DNA of 20,988 nucleotides, from contig CALSCP010000348.1 of the NCBI GenBank assembly GCA_943704425.1, positions 41,834 through 62,821 on the forward strand. The letters run 5' to 3'. A program made the position numbers and the translations under genes. The notes beneath the pieces were generated by a model. That model worked only from the letters and a program-made list of their open reading frames with translations. It made no database searches and was not told where the DNA came from. The DNA is from Ministeria vibrans ATCC 50519. Its lineage: Eukaryota; Opisthokonta; Filasterea. Below, piece after piece: positions 11,775 through 20,988 of the stretch. Every line of letters begins with the position of its first letter. Position 1 is the first letter of the stretch.

Positions 11775-14700
11775 TTACATTTTGGTGCGCACGCGACCCT
11801 TAAACTTGTCAATCTTCTTGCGTCGCTGCTCGCGTTTCTGCTCGTTCTTGTGCACCTTGAGGCGTGCGTGCTTGGCTGGATCAGCAACGGCAAGGACGGC
11901 GCGCGCCCTGCGACGCTCACCACGTACCCGCCCCACGTACTCACGCACTCGCGAGTACTCCGCCAGAAACACCTGCGGCTCGCTCTTCTGCTGCAGCACA
12001 TCCTGCACTTCTTGTGCGAGTGCACGCAGTTTCTCAGTCACCGACTCGTCCTCAAGCGTGCGATGTAGCGGGCCAAGAAGAATGCCCAGATGTGCTGCAA
12101 GGGCCGCAGGGCGCAATGTCATGGCTGCCGCAGCGTACAGTTTGAAGACATGTTCGCGCTTGACCGTCTCGCGCCCGCCATTCCGCCCCGATTCAGCTCG
12201 CGCAATGTACGCTGCTCGCTTCAGCACACTCGACACCGTCGAACGCTTTGCCACCACCGTCTTCTTCTCGACGTTGTCTTCATCTTCTCCTTCCTCCTCC
12301 TCCTCCTCCGCGTCCTCGTCCTCCTCATCACTGACATCATCTTCGTCGTCGGCGGCCCTTTCTTCGTTGTCCCTCTGGCGTGCATCCAAAAACTGCAGCA
12401 CAAACACAAGGTTCTTAACCACCTGGGCGGCCAGGGTCGAGTCGAGACCACGCGCATCCAACTGCCAGTTGAGTCCGTCGACAATCGAGCGCGTGCCCAC
12501 GTCGCTCGCCAGAGGCCCACAAGCCGTCACGGGGTCCTTACCCGATGCCCATACCGCCCCGAGCACACGACTCGCCGCCAGCTTCACCCAACCATGCGAG
12601 TGGCGCATGAGTGCCACGACTGTCGCCCAGAACTTACTCTCGTCCAAACCGGCATCGTCGACATTGCGTGCGGACCAGCGGTCAAAGAGGAGCCAAGCAA
12701 GCGAGCGCTTCTTGTTGCTGTTGGTCGTGAGTGCCGATACAGCCGTCACAAGCACCTGCAGACCGTGGTAGACAACCTCCCAGTGCGCCTCGGCCGTATC
12801 CTCGTCCAACCCCACCACAACACGCACCACCTGTCGCACCAAACGACGCAGGTCCACGTCTGTCCGCTGTGCCACCCCAATGCAGACTACCTGCATCGCC
12901 ATCCGTCGCAGCGTCCACATCCGCTGTCCTTCGACAGTTCCCCGTTTCATTCCTTTCGTCTTCTTCTCTCTCGCTCCTCTTCCTTTCTTCGCCTTCTCAC
13001 TCTCTTCCTCGTCCTCCACTTCCTCCTCGTCGTCCTCCTCCTCCTCCTCCTCCTCCTCGTCGTCGTCCTCCCCCTCCTCATCTTCATGCTCATCCACCGC
13101 CAACCATCCGTCGCCACACATGTCCATAAATGACCAGAAGGTCTCACGGTCGACTGTGAGCTCCATACGAGCCAACAAAAGCCCAATCGCAGCACCCGCC
13201 ATCTGACGACACACCGTAGTCGTGTCGTTAGCGAGACACATGGAGAGCGACAAGAAGAACAGCCGGAAATGCGGGCGCACCTGCTCAAGGGGAAAGCTTT
13301 CGAGAATAAACGCAATGGCCTCGAGGGCACTCTCGCGGCCCGGCTGCTCCTCGTACGACAGGTGGCGACACAAGAAGGCAAACTCGCTCTCGCGCTGACG
13401 GCTGCTCAGCGCGTAGTTTTTGACGTAGTCCAGAAAGGCCTTGCGACAGTCGCGGCGCACGTCCTTGTTGCGGCTGCGGATGCTCATGTCACGCACCTGC
13501 TCCATCACATCGCTGAGACCGGCACCACGGAAGCGACGCGCAAGCAGCGCCTTCAGCAGCCCGTGAGCTGTGCTAAACAGATCCGCCTGGCCTAGACCCG
13601 CGTGCACATGCACGAGCAGTACCTGCATATGAGCGTCGCGTAAGGGCAACGTGTCGCGTCCACGCAACAGGGCACCAAACAGCCGCAGCACCGCTTGTAC
13701 CAGCTCCGAGCCGTCGTTGCCCGTGCCCGCACGTCCCAGCAGCTTGAACAGACGCGCACATAGTTTGTGCACGGCCTTGCTGTCGGCAGCTTCGAGCGAC
13801 GGCAGCGGCGACGCCACCACCACACAGAGACACTTGATGGCCATAAGAACACAGCGCACCTGCTTCGAGAAGAGCACATTGACCAGAATCAAGACAAAAG
13901 GATCGAGGAGTGCAACGGTCGCCTCAGCACTCAGGTGATGAAAGCGATCGCGCTTGAGAGCCGCCTGCAACAACGACAACCCAAACTCAACCAGAAGATA
14001 CGCATTGGCGCGAAACTGGTCACCGCTCGAGGGCGCCGCGTACGCACGCATAGAACGCACCACGTAGGTCGACTCAAGCTGGGCGTTAATGCGGTGTCGC
14101 ATGCCAGCTGGCGTTGACGCCGTCGCAGCCGACGTCGGGCGCGGCGCGGTCGACGAGGCAAGCGCCGCTCTCTCTTCCACGGTGCGCACCGCCTGGGACG
14201 ACTCGGAAGACGCAAGTGGCTGTGCCAGAACGCCCTTGCCGGTGACCAACGAGTGCACGACCACAAGGAGCGCCTGTTCGCTCAACGACGCATTCTGATT
14301 CAGGCCGTACGACACAGACTGCAGACAGGTAGCGACGATACGTGCGTGCTGGAAACCCTGCTCGGCACCCATGGCAGCCTTGAGAGGCGCCAGCAGCGCA
14401 GGCAGCGTTTCCACGGCAATGTGTCCCGCCAAAAGTTTGCATATCTCGGGTCCGCGACGCACGCGCGCCTCGTGCGTCTTGCTCACAATCTTGTCGACCG
14501 ACTTTTCCTCGGCCGCCAGACCAAAGGTGTCGACATACACGACGTCCATAATTTCGGGAACACAATAGTCAAAGGAGCCGGGCGCATGTTTGCCAACGCA
14601 CGCCTCCACCAGCGAGTGCAACGTGTAGCTCAGGACGTGTGCGCGATAGCCCCGATCAAGCGACTGGCGCAGTTCGCGCACAAAGTAGCCGACATGCTCT

Positions 14701-17700
14701 CCGGCAAGTACCAGCGCCATGCTCACCAGTGTCCGTCGCGCCCCGTCGCGCTCGTCTTGGTCCTTGGAGCGTAACACTTGCGCCACGCGAGTGATCACCG
14801 GCGGCAGCTGAGCCACCATAGCCTCATCCGGCATGGCCACGAGCAGCTTGGTCATGGCCAGGGCCATTTCGGTATAGACAGCGCCTGACTTGAGTTGCTC
14901 CTTGGGCGCATCAGCCGCCCCCGTGCTCGACGACGACACAGACTGACTGCGCTTGTTGAATACCTCTTGCTGCACCAGATGTCGATACAGCTGCGGCAAT
15001 ATCTTGTCCGTGACCTCCTGCAACACGTTGCGTTTGCTTTGTGCCTCCGCCGAGGACGACGACATGCCATGTGTCGTCAATGGCTCCGTCTTCACATTGT
15101 TGTCTTTTATATTTTCGGCATCGTCGTCGTCGTCGTCATCGTCGTCGTCGTCTTCCGCGCCCTCGGCATCATCATGTTCATCTTCATCGTTGTCGTCGAC
15201 GGCGTCTTGGTCCACCTCCATAGCGTTGCGCTGCTGTTCAAACACCGCGGCAAATGGAAAGCCATCGATGAGAGCAATGACGGTGCGCAGGAGAACCTTG
15301 GCCAGCGAGGCTTTCTTTGACACAAGTCGGAGATAGCGCGTGAGAACAATGCGAAAGCGGCCCCAGGGCAGCAGCGTTGCCATACTGCCAATGCACTCAA
15401 TCGCGTCGTGGACGAGATTGTCAGCCTTGGTGCGGCTCTGCTCAAACAACACGTGCTCCACCAGCGGCAAAAAGTACTGTTGCACCGCAGCAGTGCCCAC
15501 AAGACCCGCACGACACGCTGCACCCAACTGGCGCATGGCGCGCGCTCGACGACCCGTCTGGATGTGGCGAATGTTGGTGAAAAAGGCAGCGTCCTCGTGC
15601 TGCTCGCTCACGAGTGCCTGCATATCGCGCAACACGGGGTGCTCGGGAAAAAGCACACAGCAACGACTGAGCAAAAGCAAGGCACAGCAACGGGCAGCGT
15701 CCGACGCAATGCACACACAACGACGAATGGCAGGCAACAAGACACGCAACAGTAGGTCGTCCCACGACGAGGGAGTCGCGGTGTAGACGGTGTCACGGCG
15801 CGCGCGACAAGCCGCTGTGTGTTCTATGAGACGCACAAGAACCTGCGTCGCGGTGTCGCGCACTGCAAAGTCTGTTGTGTTTTGCATCATATACACACAC
15901 GTGTGCATCACCGGTTCCCATGCAAATGACGAGCCCAGTGGTGCCAATGGTTCCATGCCCAGCTCCGACACGTGCGCTCCCTCCTCCTTCTCCTTTGTCT
16001 CCGTCTTCGTCTTCTTTCCCTTCGTTTTTGTGGGCGTCGCCACCGTCGTCTCCTCCTGCGCTACAATGTCCATTGGGGTGTGATCTGCCTCGACGGAGAC
16101 CAACTCGCCGAGAGCACCGGCAATCTCGTCAAAGTCCAACTCGTCAATGCGGTCGCGACTGAGGGCGTTAAGACGTGCCACGGTGAGCGCACTCGTCTCA
16201 AGTCGTGCGTCGAGACGAGCATACGCCGCAAGCAGCTGCACCGCCTCTGCGCGACACGAGTGGGCGCGCAGCCACTGGAACTGCATGGCGATAAACTGAC
16301 GTAGAGTATCGCTGGGCTCGACCAGGGCAACGGCGCCCCTGAAAATACCAAGTACATTGCGAATAGCATTGTCGCCCAGACGCATCCGATTGGTCATGGT
16401 AAGGTAGGGTGTGAGCAACTCGAGTGCCTGTTGGGCGCGAACCGAATCATGGGCGTACGAGGAGAGGCGCGACAACAGCGCAAGGCCCCGATGAGAGAAC
16501 CGCGCCGTAAAGCGCACCCAGCCGGCTGAGCCAGAGCGACTCTTCTGCTGCTGTTGCTGCGGCTGTTGCGGTTGTTGATCCTTCTTTTGCAGTTGATACT
16601 CTTTTTGCTGAACGGTGCCTTCCGTGTACATCATGTCCTGCAAATGGTCAAGGAGTGCGCCAACGGTCGGCTCAAAGACACGGTCGCGAATGAAAGTACT
16701 CGCGGCCGCACCCACACTTGCATTGCCATCGCACAGCACCAACAGAGACTCGGCGATGCCCAGAACCTTTTCCACGACAGCATCTTGAACGCGTGGTGCT
16801 GTCAGCAGTGAGTAGACGAGGGGCAATACGGCGGGCCCTTCATGCTCGGCGATGAGCAGGGGGGCCAATTCGCGGTGCTTCGCCCATGTCGCAAAGAGCG
16901 ACAGCACGCCACTGGCACTGTGCTGTCCCTCGGCGCGAAGACGTGCAAGTCGAGGGGTAATGCATGCGGCGTAGACAAGTGGTGAGTGGGTTGACCAGCG
17001 CGGATCGGCGGCGTAATTTTCGTAGAGCAAGCTGAGCAATTTAAGGGCCTCCAGACGGACCTCGCGCAGCGGCGTGACGTAGCACGGGTGCACGCGCCGT
17101 TGCTGCTCGTCGGTATCGTCGCGCAAAGCCATGTCGAGGAGAGCATGGCTCGTGTGCGACATGCGCAAGAGCGGAAAGAGAATGCGGTCGAGAAAAGGCA
17201 AAGCGCCTTGTCCGAGTTGGCGACACACATCACGCATGGCATGGAGAAAGCCCAGCTGAGTACGCAGCGGTACAATTGCATTGGGATCGACGGGCGCATC
17301 CACGACAGTGGTGGATTTCTCACTGAAATTGGAAGTCTCCTCGAACGGACGCAGCACCAAATCAAAGAAGGTACCGAGATCGTCGACGCCACGGCTCGCC
17401 AGGAAGCGCAGGACACCATTGCGACGGGCTCGGAGGGTGGTGCGACCGCCCTGACCACGACGGGCAAACATCTTGCCAATGAGAATGCGAATGATGATGG
17501 GCAGAAGACCTTGGCGATGTTCCGGTGCAATGTGCACGACTACGTCGCGTTTGTCCTCACCCAGCGAGTCCTTTTGCTTGCTCTTTTTCTTGCGCTTCTT
17601 GGCGGGCTCCGTGGATGCGGCCGCCCGTTCGTCGGCGAGCACTTGCGCAGCATCACTCGTGGCGGCCGCCTCGCCATCGTTCACGGCCGAGTCGCTGTTA

Positions 17701-20700
17701 CCCTCGCGCAAACACATAAGGGTATCGCGGAAGGACTCGTCGCCACACAGTCGCTCGAGAGTGGTCACGTAGGGAACGACGTGAGCGTGACGGTAAGCAC
17801 CGACGCATCGCAAGGCGAGTCGTTGCAGCGTTGCATCGCCGCGCATCAACAAGTCAAAGTAGATGGGCTGGAGACGCGCCGCGTGCACCACCGATGTGGG
17901 ATTGGTGAAGTCAGCAAAGAGCTGGAGAAAGCCACTGAGACGACGCATGATGCTCTGACGCACAGTTTGGACCCGCTCGCGTTGAGCGCGCGCTTCTGCC
18001 AGCGACTTGGGGCGCTCCTCTTCGACTGGAGTTGCTGTTGTCGACCCGGCGGTGTCGTCATCATCATCGTCCCGCTCCTCTTTGTCCTCGCTGGCATCAG
18101 CTTCGACAAGCGCCACGTCGAGGTCGGCGGTGAGACGTGGTAAGAGGCTTTGGTGCTTGCGCGCACCGTCGTAGGCCAAGGGGTACTCGTCATCGACAAT
18201 GGCAAGGAACATGGGCACAACGTCGCGATGGTGTCGCTCGACAACCCCACGTGCACCTTGAAGAGTGTCAAGCAATTGTGTGAACAGATTGAGTACGTTG
18301 ATACGTTCGCCCACCAGTCCGGCACTTCTCTCCGTGTCAAACGCCCGTTCCACCAGCGCGTCGGACGAGGCGGCGAAGGCAGATGGCAATGTCGAGGCGC
18401 TAGTGGAGGGTACAGTTGAGTCGAGGGAGCGGCGACAAAGGGTGTTGAGGTCGAGAAGAAGGTCGCGACAAATGGGCCAGGTAAGGTCGTGGTGGGCGGC
18501 CAGCTGGTCGTGCACGATGGTCTGGAGCGGGGGCCACACAAGACGAAAGTTGACGGTGAGAAGACCCAAAATGTAGCGGGTCAGAGTGCTGTGGTAGGCG
18601 CTAGGCAATGAGCCGTCGGCGATGAGACGCGAAGAAGTACGTGCGGCACGTTCGGCCAGGAGAATCTTTTCACGGAACGAGTCAAAGTCAACGGGCGTCT
18701 GTTCACACTCGAGACACATCGCGAGGAGCTCGGTGAAGGCGCTGTCGATGGACGAGGCAAAGCGGTCAAGGAGAAGGAGCGAGTTGAGACGCATGCGAGC
18801 AATGGGAGAGGAGAGATTCGGTGCAAGCAGTGCGTAAACACGCTCGAGGGGCGACTGGTCCGACGTGGCGACCACCAAGGGTGTGTCGGTGAAGACGGAG
18901 ATAAAGTCGAGGACAGCGCGCACAACACTTGAGCTGTGGAGTGCATTCTGTTCGAGAGCACACCACACAAGGGAGGTTGCATCGCTGGTGAGGGGCGTGG
19001 TTCGAGACACGACTGCCAGCGTGCGAATGAGCTGTGCGATCAAGGCCAAGCGTCGATCGTCTTCTCTGCTGGTGTCCCCGTGCAGTTTTAAAACTGTCGA
19101 CGTTGCCGCTGACACTGCTGGCGACGATGACGGGACTGGAGTAGAATCGGCACGAGGACGCTTTGAGGCGGGAGTCTGCGAAACTGCAGCGGTCTCCTGC
19201 GAGGAGGAGGAGGAGACAAAGAACTGGAGGAGTCTCACGAGAAAGCCCATGGTGGTGTCTGACGAAATGGCAATGCTCTGAAGGCCCACGAGCGCCGCCC
19301 AGAGATCTGCAATCGCACAGGAATCGAGAAGGGACGCTGTAGAGGCACTGTTCGCTTGGAGAGCTCCGGCGGTGTTGTCGAGGTTGTCGCCGTCGTCGAG
19401 CGGACGCTTGCGCTGTTCGCGTTTCTTTGCCTTTTTCGAGGGAGTCTTCCCGGGGGTTTCCGCTTTGGGCAGAAGTGCAGCAACAGTGGCGGTGAGTTGA
19501 GAGGCAAGGGTGGGCCACTGAAGAGGACGCACCATGGTGAGGGAGTCGCCATTGAGGTGAGCATTGAGTTCGCTGGCAAAGAGAGCACACGAAGATGGAG
19601 CAAGGGTAGCGTGGCGTTCGCAAAACTCCGTTGCCATCGGCACGAGGAGAGAGGCCGGAAGCGAGATGCTCATGAGGGTACGCAAGAGTTGCAAGCCCGA
19701 TAAGGTGGGAAAAGCTGCAAAGAGGGGCGCGAGCGTGTCGTGCGAAATGCGGTGGACCAGGCCAATGTGGGAGTGGGCGATGAGGGTGCAGAGCAGCGAA
19801 AGGGTGACGCGGTGAGCGGAACCGTACACTCCGGAGGGCGCATCGTGAACGGCTAGTGCCACGTGGGCAACCGTCGTAAGAAGGCTGTCGTCATCTTCGT
19901 CCAAGGTGCGCAAGTGTTTCCCATGGCGGAAGGCACAGAGGACGTCTAGAAGGGCGGCACAACAGACAACAGAGTCGTTGGTGGCATCGTCGTGACGGAG
20001 ACGTCCAAGAAGAACACTCCACAAAAAGGCCGCTTTGTTCGCATGGGCAGTCTCGGCGATGCGCTGAAACATAGCTGTGACGAGGTTCTTGACGGCACAC
20101 GCACCGCGCGTGGACGTGGCGGCCGCAGCGGAGTCGGCCAAGGCAGCTGCCTCGGCGGCGCGCATGCGATGTGAGCGTACAGTGACGCCCGTGCGAGTGG
20201 CCGCTTCGATCGCTGCCGACATGGTGATGGAGGCGACGGCCGCATTGTTGCTGCGGTTGTCGTCGTCGTCGTCGTCGCCAAAGGAGCACGTCATGTTGTC
20301 GAGAACCGCCTCGACAACGGAGACGGCACGCGAGTGAAAGTCGCCGCGGACGCCACGGATGAGTTCGTAGAGAAGGAGTCCAACGCCGTGAGAGAAGTCT
20401 GTAGTGTCGGAGCAGCCACGTGCACCGCGCACGTAGACGAGTGCAAGGAGTCCGCGAATGATATGGTGGAGACGTTGGGGGTCGAGGCGACGCAGCAGCA
20501 GGGCGAAGCTCTCGGCGGCAAACTGACGCACGTAGTCGTGGTGAGCACCGTTGGAGGCAAGGAGTTCGGCAAAGTAGGTGAACACCTGTTCAATTTCGTC
20601 CACGAGATACTTGATGAGATACTTGAAGAGGAAAGAGAGCGTCGTGAACACGTTTTCGAGCAATTCGGGCTGGCGGGGATCGAGAAGAGCGCAGAGGGCG

Positions 20701-20972
20701 CGGAAGACCGTGCCAAAGTGGCCCTTCATGTCGTCGCAGAGGTCTCGCGCCAGTTGCACAGTGAGATCGAGAAGGGCCGGCAAACACAGGGAGTTGTCGA
20801 TGGCGAGGTGTTCGCACAGGATTTCAACGAGACGCGTCTGATGCAGCACGATTTGCTCGATGGACTGACTGAGGGGATGGACAGCAAGGCAGAACTGGCC
20901 AAAATGATGGGTGAGATTGAGTTCGCGCCAGCGCACGAGTGCGTCGCCGAAGAACGTGTCCGCCTCAGATGG
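11775..20972 (-). CDS. UTP20: UTP20, SSU processome HEAT-repeat scaffold (5' partial)
   Basis: One exon of 9198 nt encodes 3065 residues and ends at TAA (11775-11777). UTP20 is a U3 snoRNP/90S pre-ribosome component in the nucleolus, needed for 18S rRNA processing. Seen: near the exon start ALVRWRELNLTHHFGQF, LLDLTVQLARDL, SFLFKYLIKYLVDEIEQVF and RQFAAESFALLLRRL, which follow the UTP20 N-terminus closely. Further on, HRQGLLPIIIRILIGKMFAR and GVLRFLA match the family's DRIM region. The rest is helical-repeat sequence ending in a basic tail (RRKKIDKFKGRVRTK). The length exceeds the human protein (about 2785 aa), partly through acidic inserts at about 12283-12345, 13002-13094 and 15120-15152. 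A stop codon (20973-20975) lies in the upstream intron, whose TAG acceptor gives EADTFF at the expected position. Only the first several dozen residues are missing. Confidence 0.95.
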   Translation of the reverse strand, partial: PSEADTFFGDALVRWRELNLTHHFGQFCLAVHPLSQSIEQIVLHQTRLVEILCEHLAIDNSLCLPALLDLTVQLARDLCDDMKGHFGTVFRALCALLDPRQPELLENVFTTLSFLFKYLIKYLVDEIEQVFTYFAELLASNGAHHDYVRQFAAESFALLLRRLDPQRLHHIIRGLLALVYVRGARGCSDTTDFSHGVGLLLYELIRGVRGDFHSRAVSVVEAVLDNMTCSFGDDDDDDNRSNNAAVASITMSAAIEAATRTGVTVRSHRMRAAEAAALADSAAAATSTRGACAVKNLVTAMFQRIAETAHANKAAFLWSVLLGRLRHDDATNDSVVCCAALLDVLCAFRHGKHLRTLDEDDDSLLTTVAHVALAVHDAPSGVYGSAHRVTLSLLCTLIAHSHIGLVHRISHDTLAPLFAAFPTLSGLQLLRTLMSISLPASLLVPMATEFCERHATLAPSSCALFASELNAHLNGDSLTMVRPLQWPTLASQLTATVAALLPKAETPGKTPSKKAKKREQRKRPLDDGDNLDNTAGALQANSASTASLLDSCAIADLWAALVGLQSIAISSDTTMGFLVRLLQFFVSSSSSQETAAVSQTPASKRPRADSTPVPSSSPAVSAATSTVLKLHGDTSREDDRRLALIAQLIRTLAVVSRTTPLTSDATSLVWCALEQNALHSSSVVRAVLDFISVFTDTPLVVATSDQSPLERVYALLAPNLSSPIARMRLNSLLLLDRFASSIDSAFTELLAMCLECEQTPVDFDSFREKILLAERAARTSSRLIADGSLPSAYHSTLTRYILGLLTVNFRLVWPPLQTIVHDQLAAHHDLTWPICRDLLLDLNTLCRRSLDSTVPSTSASTLPSAFAASSDALVERAFDTERSAGLVGERINVLNLFTQLLDTLQGARGVVERHHRDVVPMFLAIVDDEYPLAYDGARKHQSLLPRLTADLDVALVEADASEDKEERDDDDDDTAGSTTATPVEEERPKSLAEARAQRERVQTVRQSIMRRLSGFLQLFADFTNPTSVVHAARLQPIYFDLLMRGDATLQRLALRCVGAYRHAHVVPYVTTLERLCGDESFRDTLMCLREGNSDSAVNDGEAAATSDAAQVLADERAAASTEPAKKRKKKSKQKDSLGEDKRDVVVHIAPEHRQGLLPIIIRILIGKMFARRGQGGRTTLRARRNGVLRFLASRGVDDLGTFFDLVLRPFEETSNFSEKSTTVVDAPVDPNAIVPLRTQLGFLHAMRDVCRQLGQGALPFLDRILFPLLRMSHTSHALLDMALRDDTDEQQRRVHPCYVTPLREVRLEALKLLSLLYENYAADPRWSTHSPLVYAACITPRLARLRAEGQHSASGVLSLFATWAKHRELAPLLIAEHEGPAVLPLVYSLLTAPRVQDAVVEKVLGIAESLLVLCDGNASVGAAASTFIRDRVFEPTVGALLDHLQDMMYTEGTVQQKEYQLQKKDQQPQQPQQQQQKSRSGSAGWVRFTARFSHRGLALLSRLSSYAHDSVRAQQALELLTPYLTMTNRMRLGDNAIRNVLGIFRGAVALVEPSDTLRQFIAMQFQWLRAHSCRAEAVQLLAAYARLDARLETSALTVARLNALSRDRIDELDFDEIAGALGELVSVEADHTPMDIVAQEETTVATPTKTKGKKTKTETKEKEEGAHVSELGMEPLAPLGSSFAWEPVMHTCVYMMQNTTDFAVRDTATQVLVRLIEHTAACRARRDTVYTATPSSWDDLLLRVLLPAIRRCVCIASDAARCCALLLLSRCCVLFPEHPVLRDMQALVSEQHEDAAFFTNIRHIQTGRRARAMRQLGAACRAGLVGTAAVQQYFLPLVEHVLFEQSRTKADNLVHDAIECIGSMATLLPWGRFRIVLTRYLRLVSKKASLAKVLLRTVIALIDGFPFAAVFEQQRNAMEVDQDAVDDNDEDEHDDAEGAEDDDDDDDDDDDAENIKDNNVKTEPLTTHGMSSSSAEAQSKRNVLQEVTDKILPQLYRHLVQQEVFNKRSQSVSSSSTGAADAPKEQLKSGAVYTEMALAMTKLLVAMPDEAMVAQLPPVITRVAQVLRSKDQDERDGARRTLVSMALVLAGEHVGYFVRELRQSLDRGYRAHVLSYTLHSLVEACVGKHAPGSFDYCVPEIMDVVYVDTFGLAAEEKSVDKIVSKTHEARVRRGPEICKLLAGHIAVETLPALLAPLKAAMGAEQGFQHARIVATCLQSVSYGLNQNASLSEQALLVVVHSLVTGKGVLAQPLASSESSQAVRTVEERAALASSTAPRPTSAATASTPAGMRHRINAQLESTYVVRSMRAYAAPSSGDQFRANAYLLVEFGLSLLQAALKRDRFHHLSAEATVALLDPFVLILVNVLFSKQVRCVLMAIKCLCVVVASPLPSLEAADSKAVHKLCARLFKLLGRAGTGNDGSELVQAVLRLFGALLRGRDTLPLRDAHMQVLLVHVHAGLGQADLFSTAHGLLKALLARRFRGAGLSDVMEQVRDMSIRSRNKDVRRDCRKAFLDYVKNYALSSRQRESEFAFLCRHLSYEEQPGRESALEAIAFILESFPLEQVRPHFRLFFLSLSMCLANDTTTVCRQMAGAAIGLLLARMELTVDRETFWSFMDMCGDGWLAVDEHEDEEGEDDDEEEEEEEEDDEEEVEDEEESEKAKKGRGAREKKTKGMKRGTVEGQRMWTLRRMAMQVVCIGVAQRTDVDLRRLVRQVVRVVVGLDEDTAEAHWEVVYHGLQVLVTAVSALTTNSNKKRSLAWLLFDRWSARNVDDAGLDESKFWATVVALMRHSHGWVKLAASRVLGAVWASGKDPVTACGPLASDVGTRSIVDGLNWQLDARGLDSTLAAQVVKNLVFVLQFLDARQRDNEERAADDEDDVSDEEDEDAEEEEEEGEDEDNVEKKTVVAKRSTVSSVLKRAAYIARAESGRNGGRETVKREHVFKLYAAAAMTLRPAALAAHLGILLGPLHRTLEDESVTEKLRALAQEVQDVLQQKSEPQVFLAEYSRVREYVGRVRGERRRARAVLAVADPAKHARLKVHKNEQKREQRRKKIDKFKGRVRTKM
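13002..13094 (-). repeat. Glu/Asp-rich codon repeat in UTP20
   Basis: CTC/GTC triplets on the plus strand encode about 30 mostly Glu and Asp residues, with eight Glu in a row. They fall in a likely disordered insert between helical repeats and are followed by a basic Lys/Arg segment (EKAKKGRGAREKKTKG). Confidence 0.9.
15120..15152 (-). repeat. Asp11 codon repeat in UTP20
   Basis: Eleven consecutive Asp codons (GTC/ATC triplets on the plus strand) inside a longer acidic insert between helical repeats. It is probably a disordered loop and a likely site of length variation. Confidence 0.9.
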
Positions 20973-20988
20973 CTAGCCGGAAAAAAAA
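20973..20988 (-). other. 3' end of a UTP20 intron at the window edge
   Basis: The minus strand reads T8-CCGGC-TAG, a pyrimidine tract plus acceptor, directly before the UTP20 exon. TAG would also be an in-frame stop, so the reading frame cannot continue unspliced. An alternative GAG acceptor at about 20964-20966 would also keep phase 0 but would drop the conserved Glu. Confidence 0.75.

Noticed and set aside
11659-13133. Plus-strand frames of 370 and 347 codons opposite UTP20
   Set aside because: They are mirror images of the UTP20 C-terminal coding sequence. The Ser- and Leu-rich runs come from the acidic codon repeats read backwards, and the first begins in the AG microsatellite.

Overview
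This is a nuclear genomic window from a eukaryote. Almost every gene is split by short GT-AG introns (49-111 nt, one of 220 nt), spacers are AT-rich, and homopolymer and dinucleotide runs are common. The gene set is a mix. A fused five-domain AROM enzyme of the shikimate pathway and a stand-alone fungal-type GAR transformylase are typical of fungi and several protist groups. An ADAM-type metalloprotease with EGF-like and SPRY modules looks like animals or their unicellular relatives. A free-living, osmotrophic or phagotrophic protist near the opisthokonts is a reasonable guess, but the lineage cannot be fixed from this sequence alone.

Layout. 1-2749 (+): 3' part of a secreted ADAM10/17-like metalloprotease whose disintegrin region is replaced by EGF repeats, one of them split by a SPRY domain. 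2750-3358: a spacer with a GC-richer, hairpin-forming core. 3359-4509 (+): an orphan secretory-type protein in four exons. 4598-5410 (-): phosphoribosylglycinamide formyltransferase, five exons. 5617-10391 (-): pentafunctional AROM, four exons, 1530 aa. 10640-11421 (-): Ctr-family copper transporter, four exons, 149 aa. 11775-20972 (-): UTP20, a giant HEAT-repeat ribosome-assembly factor, in one 9.2 kb exon, with its first exon(s) beyond the right edge.

How the genes relate. The four minus-strand genes lie head to tail with spacers of about 200-350 bp and are probably separate transcription units. They serve unrelated housekeeping roles: purine synthesis, aromatic amino acid synthesis, copper uptake and 40S subunit assembly. 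The two plus-strand genes encode proteins predicted to enter the secretory pathway. I see no mobile element, CRISPR array, tRNA or rRNA. The most unusual gene is the metalloprotease: its zinc motif has Asn at the third ligand position and a SPRY domain sits between Cys1 and Cys2 of an EGF repeat. All gene models were spliced by hand; exon coordinates are given in each entry.
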